Shown here one piece after another: positions 1 through 5,137 of a DNA stretch of 8,396 nt. The notes beneath the pieces are model-generated. The model saw only the letters and a list, made by a program, of their open reading frames with translations. It ran no database searches and was not told where the DNA came from. Position 1 is the first letter of the stretch. The number at the start of each line of letters is the position of its first letter. The DNA is taken from positions 1 to 8,396 of the forward strand of contig JAMCQQ010000122.1 of assembly GCA_023379515.1 (NCBI GenBank), given 5' to 3'. The stretch comes from Actinomycetota bacterium. GTDB lineage: Bacteria; Actinomycetota; Humimicrobiia; Humimicrobiales; Humimicrobiaceae. The position numbers were made by a program, and so were the translations under genes.

Positions 1-1
1 A

Positions 2-118
2 GAATATAAAAAAATTGGCGGAATTGGTGAAGTTATTATAATAAAAAATGAAGGTCATTCTTTGTCATCAGCATTTTTTAAATCAAAAAAATTATTAGAA
101 TTTTTGTATTCCTTTTAA
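2..118 (+). CDS. C-terminal end of a possible alpha/beta hydrolase (5' partial)
   Basis: An open frame enters from the left edge and ends with TAA at 116-118, giving the last 38 residues of a protein. The visible peptide has a short hydrophobic strand (GEVIIIKNEGHSLS, about residues 9-22), then a Lys-rich helix and an LLEFLYSF end. A beta-strand followed by GHS and a closing amphipathic helix with a LxFL motif is the usual C-terminus of alpha/beta hydrolases (dienelactone hydrolase and prolyl oligopeptidase-like esterases), where the His of GH would be the catalytic histidine. Too little is present to assign a substrate, and the nucleophile and acid lie outside the window. It shares its direction with the genes that follow and sits about 108 bp before the nitrilase, so it may belong to the same cluster. 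The reading frame is convincing; the family call is tentative. Confidence 0.45.
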   Translation, partial: EYKKIGGIGEVIIIKNEGHSLSSAFFKSKKLLEFLYSF

Positions 119-212
119 AGATTATGACTAATTTAAAATATTATTAATATTCTTTAAATATGGAATCAGACTATAGATACTTTAAAATTAATTTTTTAGG
201 TTAAGGAAGATT

Positions 213-218
213 AGGAAG
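213..218 (+). promoter_or_regulatory. Shine-Dalgarno site that points to the ATT start of the nitrilase gene
   Basis: AGGAAG lies 8 nt before the in-frame ATT codon at 227-229, a near-ideal spacing. A second similar purine run (AAGGAAG) lies about 10 bp further upstream. No ATG, GTG or TTG exists in the nitrilase frame between the TAG at 212-214 and the internal ATG at 305, and nothing SD-like stands directly ahead of 305. The site therefore argues for initiation at 227. Confidence 0.5.
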
Positions 219-226
219 TATTTGTA

Positions 227-1027
227 ATTAATACTAAAAAAATCAGGATAGCTTGTGCGCAAATTTATACTCAACCTGGAAGAGTCTTAGAAAATCGCTT
301 AAGAATGATAGATATAATGAAAAAAGCTAGTAATCAAGGTGCTGACATCGTTGTATTTCACGAGATGTTTTTTTGTGATTATTATGTTAGAGATATTAGA
401 GAATATTCTGAACAGATTCCCGGTTTAACTACTAATATAATTTCTAAAAAGGCAAAAGAAATGAATATTGGTTTAATTTTTGGAATTGGAGAGATATCAA
501 GCAATAAACACTATAATGCTTCCATATTAATAGATAATCATGGAAAAATTATTGAAAAGTACCATAAAACACATCTATCAAGTGTAGACAGGGATGGAAA
601 AATACAAAAAGAGACAGATGTATTCGAACCTGGGGAAGGGTATCCTGTTTTTGTAACTTCTCTTGGATGTTTTGGAATGATGATTTGTAAAGATGGATTC
701 TATTTTGAAGTCCCATTAATTCTTGGACTTAAAGGTTGCGAGATACTCTTTTGGTTGGTTAATCGTTATGAAACGGCAAAAGAATATGCAATTGCAATAT
801 CATCTCAGATAAAGGCCTGTCTTGTGGTTTGTAATCGTGCTGGTAATGGTATTGAAGGTGGTGGCAGTTGCATAATAGATCGAGGTAAATTACTTTCACA
901 GGCCGGAAAAGAAGAGACAGTAATAATTGAAGATATTGATTTAAGTGAAATTCGTTCTTCTCAGAAACATTGGTGGAAAATTCAACATAAGCGAAGGCCG
1001 GATACCTACGGAGAGATAATTAAGTAA
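227..1027 (+). CDS. Nitrilase-superfamily carbon-nitrogen hydrolase (amidase or N-carbamoyl hydrolase type)
   Basis: Cytoplasmic amidohydrolase of the CN-hydrolase fold, which cleaves non-peptide C-N bonds such as amides or N-carbamoyl groups through a Cys-Glu-Lys triad. With a start at 227 the protein is 266 residues, normal for the family. Visible landmarks are the first beta-strand KKIRIACAQI (4-13), Glu46 in VVFHEMFF, Lys114 in KYHKTHLSS, Cys154 in MMICKDGFYFEVP, the NRAGNG segment after the cysteine, GGGSCIID, and the closing RRPDTYGEI that resembles the family's RRP-x-x-Y tail. Starting at the first ATG (305) would remove the first strand, so the frame is extended upstream to an ATT codon served by a good SD. 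That start is rare; mutation of an ATG or a base error are alternatives. The URO-D-like gene follows after 24 bp. The substrate is unknown. Beta-ureidopropionase or N-carbamoyl-amino-acid hydrolase activity is a guess from overall resemblance. Confidence 0.88.
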   Translation: MNTKKIRIACAQIYTQPGRVLENRLRMIDIMKKASNQGADIVVFHEMFFCDYYVRDIREYSEQIPGLTTNIISKKAKEMNIGLIFGIGEISSNKHYNASILIDNHGKIIEKYHKTHLSSVDRDGKIQKETDVFEPGEGYPVFVTSLGCFGMMICKDGFYFEVPLILGLKGCEILFWLVNRYETAKEYAIAISSQIKACLVVCNRAGNGIEGGGSCIIDRGKLLSQAGKEETVIIEDIDLSEIRSSQKHWWKIQHKRRPDTYGEIIK

Positions 1028-1051
1028 TCTTCTAGAAAATCAAAAGTAAAA

Positions 1052-2086
1052 ATGGATTTATATAAAGAATTAATCAAAAATATAAATTTTAAAAATGAAG
1101 ACCTGTTAATAGCTTTGATTGGGACAGAAAGGTTTTTTGCGCATAATTACGAAATAAAGGTTTTCGATTTTATTAGTGATATAAAACAAATGATGAATGC
1201 TGAAAAATTCACATTTGAAAAATTTAAGGATATTCTTTTTATTCCCGGTGTCTGGCCAAATTTCGGAGCGGCAATAATTTTACCTTCTACGCTTGGATCC
1301 AGGATTGCATGGTATGAAAACAGCTCCCCATGTGTTTCTGAAGCAGTTATTAAAAATATAAATGATGTAAAAAATTTAAAACTTCCTGATTGTAAAAAAG
1401 AAGGTTTTGGGCCATGGTATTTTAATGCCTTGAGAAGATTTATTGAAGAGGGAAGTTTTACAAATAACCTGAATTTTAGCTGGTCAATTGGACCAGGCGA
1501 ACTTGCCGGTTATTTAATAGGGATCGATAATTTATTAATAAATATGTATTCGGAACCTAAAATTATCAAAAATTTACTTTTATTTTGTACAGAATTTATT
1601 ATTAGTTTTTTAGATAAACAATTTGAGATTAATAGTTTTGCCGGTGGATTTTTATTAACCGATGATATTTCAGGTCTTATTAGTAAAAATTTTTATGAAG
1701 ATTTTTTACTTCCATGCCATATCAAAATTAGAAAAAATTTTAAAGATAAAATTTTTGTTTTTCATAATGATACCAAATCGGATCATATAGTTGAAAACTT
1801 GTTGAATGTAGAGATGAATATATTTAACTTTGGCCCTGATACAAGTGTGGAATTATTAATCGAAAAAATGCTTATAACCAAAAAAGTAGCGCTGATGGGC
1901 AATATTGACCCTACCGGGATATTGCTTAGCAAAGATAAAGTTTTAATTAGAAACATTGTAAAAGAATTAATAAAAAAAGCCAGTACCTATCCAGGATTTA
2001 TAATATCTGCCGGTGGTGGATTGAATGCAACAGATCCAGAAAATATTAATATCCTTATAGAAGAAGTATCAGGTAAAGGCAAATAG
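1052..2086 (+). CDS. Uroporphyrinogen decarboxylase-family protein (methyltransferase-like, URO-D fold)
   Basis: 344-residue protein of the URO-D superfamily, a TIM-barrel family containing HemE and the methylcobamide:thiol methyltransferases MtaA and MtbA. Family landmarks in the C-terminal half are LTDDISGLISKNFYEDFLLP (202-221), FVFHND (235-240), NFGPDTSVELL (259-269), ALMGNIDPTGILL (280-292), and SAGGGLNATDPENI (319-332), which matches the usual C-terminal motif ending in the eNi helix. The HemE N-terminal arginine motif is not seen, so heme synthesis is unlikely. The zinc-binding HxC and distal Cys of MtaA-type enzymes are replaced by His238-Asn-Asp240 and by a Gly run, so a canonical zinc-thiolate methyltransferase is doubtful. 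The N-terminal third is divergent. The only ATG start is at 1052 and its SD is weak, suggesting translation following the nitrilase 24 bp upstream. A truncated paralogue follows after 11 bp. No corrinoid protein gene is present in the window. Confidence 0.82.
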   Translation: MDLYKELIKNINFKNEDLLIALIGTERFFAHNYEIKVFDFISDIKQMMNAEKFTFEKFKDILFIPGVWPNFGAAIILPSTLGSRIAWYENSSPCVSEAVIKNINDVKNLKLPDCKKEGFGPWYFNALRRFIEEGSFTNNLNFSWSIGPGELAGYLIGIDNLLINMYSEPKIIKNLLLFCTEFIISFLDKQFEINSFAGGFLLTDDISGLISKNFYEDFLLPCHIKIRKNFKDKIFVFHNDTKSDHIVENLLNVEMNIFNFGPDTSVELLIEKMLITKKVALMGNIDPTGILLSKDKVLIRNIVKELIKKASTYPGFIISAGGGLNATDPENINILIEEVSGKGK

Positions 2087-2097
2087 AAAATTAATAT

Positions 2098-2382
2098 ATG
2101 AAAAAAGAAATTAATTCAAAAACAAGACTAAATATATCTTTACAAAAAAAAGAACCTGATAGGGTTCCCATAGATTTGGGTACTATGACAGTATCGGGAA
2201 TTCATGTAAAAGCTTATTCTGATTTACTTGAAAAATTGGGAAAAAATGAATGCTTGAAAATCTATGATAGATATCAGCAGCTAGCATATATCAGTGATGA
2301 TATTATAAAAGAATTCAATATAGATACTGTACCGGTAGATTGCAACTTGAATGTCCAAAAATATTTTTATGATTATCCCTAA
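2098..2382 (+). pseudogene. Truncated uroporphyrinogen decarboxylase-family gene (N-terminal fragment)
   Basis: 94 codons that match only the beginning of a URO-D-family protein. The helix NSKTRLNISLQKKEPDRVPIDLG (6-28) carries the typical EPDRVPIDLG entry motif, followed by SGIHVKAYSDLLEKLG (33-48), IYDRYQQLAYISDDIIKEF (55-73) and IDTVPVD (75-81). Full members are about 330-380 residues, so roughly three quarters is missing: the barrel strands, the metal-ligand region and the C-terminal eNi helix. The frame ends at TAA (2380-2382), and none of the three frames up to 2565 resumes a recognisable URO-D sequence, so this looks like a deletion rather than a single frameshift. It differs from the intact neighbour, whose N-terminus lacks the EPDRVP motif, so it is a second family member and not a duplicate. 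It starts 11 bp after the intact gene with no clear SD. It is probably non-functional; a short expressed domain cannot be excluded. Confidence 0.75.
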
Positions 2383-2420
2383 CTCACTTGATATTGAAAT
2401 TTAGAAAAGGTTAGTAATAA

Positions 2421-2579
2421 GAAAATAATAAAAAGTATGATACGAAATCTCATTTAAATTTAATTTTAAATTATAATGATGCTATATCAAATTTAGAATA
2501 CAAATTGAAAATAAAAAAATTAACTCAAGAAGTATTGCAAGAATATAAGAGCAGAAAAGGAAAATATGAATATAAATAA
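2421..2579 (+). other. AT-rich gap with a start-less open frame running into the transketolase start
   Basis: The gap between the broken URO-D gene and the transketolase (2383-2565) is strikingly AT-rich. One frame stays open from just after TAA (2418-2420) to TAA at 2577-2579, giving 52 codons that read as a Lys/Glu/Leu-rich, helix-like peptide (for example YKLKIKKLTQEVLQEYKS) and overlap the transketolase ATG by 14 bp in another frame. It has no ATG or GTG start and no recognised family. It could be the C-terminal scar of a gene lost in the same deletion that cut the URO-D gene, or chance in A-rich DNA. A perfect TATAAT lies at 2472-2477, but no acceptable -35 was seen, so a promoter for the transketolase pair is possible but unproven. 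Confidence 0.25.
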
Positions 2580-3447
2580 CTATAAAACAGACGAATCTGA
2601 AAATCTTAACATTAATGAACTGGAGGATATTTCAAATAATCTTCGTTGTGATGTACTTAAGATGATTCATATAGCTAAATCAGGTCACCCAGGAGGATCA
2701 CTATCTGCAGCGGATATAGTTACTTCATTATATTTTAACATAATGAATATAGATCCCGGTAGCCCCTACCGGGAAGATAGAGATAGATTTATTTTATCTA
2801 AAGGTCATTGTTGTCCTATATGGTATGCAGCTTTGTCTAAAAGGGGATATTTTGACAGGAAATTATTGTGGAAATTAAGGGAAATTAATTACCCGCTTCA
2901 AGGTCATCCTGATATGAATAAAACTATTGGTATTGACATGACTACTGGTTCACTTGGAAATGGGCTCTCCATAGGCTGCGGTATGGCCTTGCATGCTAAG
3001 ATTTTTAATAAGAGCTTTTATACCTATGTCCTGCTGGGTGATGGCGAAATAGATGAAGGAATAGTTTGGGAAGCTGCCATGACTGCTGCAAAGTATAAAC
3101 TTGGCAATCTGGTAGCTTTTATCGATTATAATCATCTGCAGCTTGACGGTACAACTGATGAAGTAATGCCGTTAGAGCCCCTGGCAGACAAATGGGAAGC
3201 TTTTAACTGGCATGTGCAGTCAATAGATGGCCACAATATTCAGGAGATTTTAAGAGCAGTAGACATTGCCAAAAAAACAACTAATTCTCCCTCAGCAATA
3301 ATTGCAAACACAGTTAAAGGTAGGGGAGTTTCCTTTATGGAAAATAAGTGTGACTGGCACGGAATTGCACCAAATGATGAAGAATATACAAGTGCTATAA
3401 GCAGTCTAAAAAGTAAGGAGAAAAGTAAGTTTGGAAGAATTAAATAA
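2566..3447 (+). CDS. Transketolase, N-terminal (thiamine diphosphate/Mg-binding) subunit
   Basis: 293-residue protein corresponding to the first half of transketolase, which moves two-carbon ketol units between sugar phosphates in the non-oxidative pentose phosphate pathway in the cytosol. Motifs in order: SGHPGGSLSAAD (39-50), FILSKGHC (75-82), LQGHPD (111-116), TGSLGNGLSIGCGMAL (127-142), the ThDP motif GDGEIDEGIVWEA (158-170) ending in DYNHLQLDG (187-195, with the metal-binding Asn189), DGHN (221-224) and NTVKGRGVSFME (248-259). The length is normal for a split-type N subunit. The ATG at 2566 has AAGGA 4-5 nt upstream. The stop overlaps the start of the C-terminal subunit gene by 17 bp, and the two together make one enzyme. 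It sits in a catabolic-looking cluster, so it may serve a dedicated sugar route, although a housekeeping role is equally possible. A DXPS-like role is unlikely from these motifs. Confidence 0.95.
   Translation: MNINNYKTDESENLNINELEDISNNLRCDVLKMIHIAKSGHPGGSLSAADIVTSLYFNIMNIDPGSPYREDRDRFILSKGHCCPIWYAALSKRGYFDRKLLWKLREINYPLQGHPDMNKTIGIDMTTGSLGNGLSIGCGMALHAKIFNKSFYTYVLLGDGEIDEGIVWEAAMTAAKYKLGNLVAFIDYNHLQLDGTTDEVMPLEPLADKWEAFNWHVQSIDGHNIQEILRAVDIAKKTTNSPSAIIANTVKGRGVSFMENKCDWHGIAPNDEEYTSAISSLKSKEKSKFGRIK
3415..3420 (+). promoter_or_regulatory. Shine-Dalgarno site for the TTG start of the transketolase C-terminal subunit
   Basis: AAGGAG, a near-consensus SD, lies inside the end of the N-subunit gene, 10 nt before TTG at 3431-3433. 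It supports TTG initiation and the 17-bp overlap of the two genes. The next in-frame ATG codon lies well inside the conserved domain (the Met of EEMGSEYA). Confidence 0.7.
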
Positions 3448-4384
3448 AATTGCACCAACAAGAGATGCTTATGGGAAAGAACTGGAAGAAATGGGATCAG
3501 AATATGCTGATATTGTAGTCTTAGAAGCTGATATTAGCAAATCAACAAGAACAAGTTATTTTGCTAAAAAATTTCCTGATAGATTTATAAACGTCGGAGT
3601 TGCAGAGCAAAATGAAATGGCAATTGCAGCCGGACTTGCCTCATGCGGTGCTACTCCTTTTGTTTCAACATATTCAGTTTTTGCCTCTATGCGTGCATGT
3701 GAGCAGATAAGAACATTCGTCTGCTATCCTAAGTTAAATATAAAAATAGCTGTATCTCACGGTGGGCTCACTCCAGGTAGTGATGGAGTAACACACCAGG
3801 CAACAGAGGATATGGGAATAGTAAGTACATTTCCCAATATGACAGTTATTATGCCTGCAGATTATTATTCAGCAAGAAAAATAGTTAGACAGGCATACCA
3901 CTATAAAGGTCCGGTATACTTGCGTTTTACAAGAGATGCTGTCCCGCCAATCTATAATGGAAATGAGGAATTTAAAATTGGAAAAGCAAATATACTGGTT
4001 AAAGGAAAAGACATAGCCTTAATAGGAATAGGAGATATGGTATATCAATGCGTGGAGGCTGCTAAGAGATTAGAAAAGCTGGGAATTAGTGCAAGTGTTG
4101 TTGATATGCATACATTAAAACCCTTGGCTGAAGCGTATATTTATGAATTTGCACACTGCTCAAAAGGCATTATAACCGTGGAAGACCATCAGATAAAAAA
4201 TGGTTTAGGTTCAGCCGTAAGCGATTTTATTTGTGATAAATATCCTATCTTTGTAAAAAAAGTAGGGTTAAAAAATACTTTTGCTGAATCAGGTGAATAT
4301 AAGCTGCTATTAAAAAAATATGATATGGATACAGATTATATAGTAAAGACAGCAATAAGACTTTTGGAAGATATTAAAAAATAA
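3431..4384 (+). CDS. Transketolase, C-terminal (pyrimidine-binding and transketolase-C) subunit
   Basis: 317-residue partner of the N-terminal subunit. The Pyr domain runs from about 7 to 170: PTRDAYGKELEEMG, then LEADISKSTRTSYFAKKFPDRF, then INVGVAEQNEMAIAAGLA with Glu59, the glutamate that activates the thiamine aminopyrimidine ring. SHGGLTPGSDGVTHQATEDM (109-128) and FPNMTVIMPAD (134-144) follow, and YLRFTRDAVP (163-172) closes the domain. The C-terminal transketolase domain (about 182-315) contains ALIGIGDMVYQCVEAAKRL, VVDMHTLKPL and VEDHQIKNGLGSAV. The order and length are standard for split transketolases. Initiation is at TTG behind AAGGAG and within the N-subunit gene, so equal, coupled production of the two halves is likely. 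The active site forms at the interface of both chains. No clear intrinsic terminator follows; only A/T-rich weak repeats are seen before the palindrome at 4422-4435. Confidence 0.95.
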   Translation: MEELNKIAPTRDAYGKELEEMGSEYADIVVLEADISKSTRTSYFAKKFPDRFINVGVAEQNEMAIAAGLASCGATPFVSTYSVFASMRACEQIRTFVCYPKLNIKIAVSHGGLTPGSDGVTHQATEDMGIVSTFPNMTVIMPADYYSARKIVRQAYHYKGPVYLRFTRDAVPPIYNGNEEFKIGKANILVKGKDIALIGIGDMVYQCVEAAKRLEKLGISASVVDMHTLKPLAEAYIYEFAHCSKGIITVEDHQIKNGLGSAVSDFICDKYPIFVKKVGLKNTFAESGEYKLLLKKYDMDTDYIVKTAIRLLEDIKK

Positions 4385-4421
4385 ATTGTTAAATAAATTA
4401 AATAATTTTTTTATTATAAAA

Positions 4422-4435
4422 TGTTAGCGCTATCC
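4422..4435 (+). promoter_or_regulatory. LacI/GalR-type operator-like palindrome
   Basis: TGTTAGCGCTATCC contains the perfect 8-bp palindrome TAGCGCTA (4425-4432) with a central CG, and its left arm fits the TGTTAGCGCTAACA pattern used by many LacI/GalR-family sugar regulators. It is a rare GC-containing island in very AT-rich intergenic DNA, about 38 bp after the transketolase stop and about 120 bp before the cupin start. It could control the cupin transcript or lie at the border of two units. The right arm deviates from perfect symmetry and no regulator gene is in the window, so binding is inferred only. Confidence 0.4.
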
Positions 4436-4513
4436 TTAATATAAAAAAAAATAATTGTATTAACTGCAAGAATTAATCATATGGATATTTATGTTTAGAA
4501 AAATTTAATCTTT

Positions 4514-4540
4514 TTGAAATGTTAATTGTAAAGATAAGAT
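4514..4540 (+). promoter_or_regulatory. Possible sigma-A-type promoter ahead of the cupin gene
   Basis: TTGAAA (4514-4519) and TAAGAT (4535-4540) are separated by 15 bp, shorter than the preferred 17. The -10-like element lies only 16 bp before the ATG and almost touches the SD (AGGAAGGG, 4545-4552), which would leave a very short leader. AT-rich DNA yields such matches often. Further upstream the gap offers other weak candidates. Confidence 0.2.
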
Positions 4541-4556
4541 AGAAAGGAAGGGAATA

Positions 4557-4916
4557 ATGTATATAGTTCATGAAAGCGAAATCGAAGCAAAGGATTTACC
4601 TGGAAGAAAGCATAAGATGATAGTTAGTCCATGGCATTTCGGAAAATCACAAAATATGTGTTTTGGTACGGCAGATTTCCCCTCAAACTCACATGCTCCT
4701 GAGCATGTCCATGAAAATGAAGAAGAAATAATATATTTTATTAGTGGACATGGCGAAATGTTTTTTGATGGAAAATCTGAAAAAATAAGGGAGGGAAGTA
4801 TTGCGTATATTCCACCTACTGTAAAGCATAGTATAAAAAATGAAAGTAAAAAGACAATGCATATAGTCTATGTATTTTCTCCTCCGGTTAAACAAGGTTC
4901 TTATGATGAGAAATAG
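4557..4916 (+). CDS. Small single-domain cupin protein (cupin_2 type)
   Basis: 119-residue protein with one cupin beta-barrel. Motif 1 appears as HAPEHVHENEEEIIYFISGHG (46-66), giving metal-ligand candidates His50, His52 and Glu56 or Glu57. Motif 2 is GSIAYIPPTVKHSIKN (80-95), with His91 as the fourth ligand and the conserved closing Asn95. The full set of ligands suggests a bound divalent metal. Such cupins act as sugar-phosphate isomerases or epimerases, dioxygenases or ligand sensors, and the sequence does not decide among them. The ATG at 4557 has a strong SD (AGGAAGGG) about 4 nt upstream. It follows the transketolase pair in the same direction after 172 bp that contain a LacI-like palindrome, so it may be separately controlled while serving the same sugar pathway. 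It is the last plus-strand gene before the direction changes. Confidence 0.85.
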   Translation: MYIVHESEIEAKDLPGRKHKMIVSPWHFGKSQNMCFGTADFPSNSHAPEHVHENEEEIIYFISGHGEMFFDGKSEKIREGSIAYIPPTVKHSIKNESKKTMHIVYVFSPPVKQGSYDEK

Positions 4917-5137
4917 CTTATAATAGCTTATTTAGGTTATATTTTATTAGTTGTCTGAGGCTTAAGATTGCGGGGCTCATAAAGACTTTTGGGTATGCTG
5001 ATTACCTAAAACTTATGGTGAATATGAAAGTCCATAAATTTACAAGAACAAATAATATAATCTTAATTTAAATACCCTGAACCATCTTTCAAGAAGTAGA
5101 GTTTGATAAAAATTTTTGTATCTATCGGTTAGTGATT
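4917..5137. other. Convergent intergenic gap with weak inverted repeats only
   Basis: This gap separates the plus-strand cluster from the minus-strand operon. No ORF, tRNA or strong GC-rich terminator with a T-run is visible. Two weak elements were seen: nested inverted repeats, with GACTTT (about 4985) against AAAGTC (about 5029) enclosing GGTA/TACC, and the palindrome AAAAATTTTT near 5108-5117. Either might contribute to termination, but neither is convincing. The join of a catabolic-looking cluster and an unrelated operon at this point makes it a plausible boundary of an inserted segment; no flanking repeats support that. Confidence 0.3.

Noticed and set aside
119..212. Promoter ahead of the nitrilase gene
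   Set aside because: Several TATAGA-like or TAAAAT-like strings occur but none has an acceptable -35 partner; such strings are expected by chance at this composition.
2950..3461. Minus-strand open frames opposite the transketolase genes
   Set aside because: They lie entirely antisense to strongly conserved transketolase motifs and show no recognisable family or SD.
4387..4420. Possible transcription terminator after the transketolase pair
   Set aside because: The only inverted repeat is AATAA/TTATT around a T-run with no GC pairs, too weak to call in AT-rich DNA.
4689..4895. Minus-strand open frame opposite the cupin gene
   Set aside because: The peptide is Phe/Tyr/Arg-rich nonsense-like sequence; the plus-strand cupin motifs account for the DNA.
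4955..5035. Possible small structured RNA in the convergent gap
   Set aside because: Nested repeats (GACTTT/AAAGTC and GGTA/TACC) are short with large loops, and no known RNA family motif is visible.
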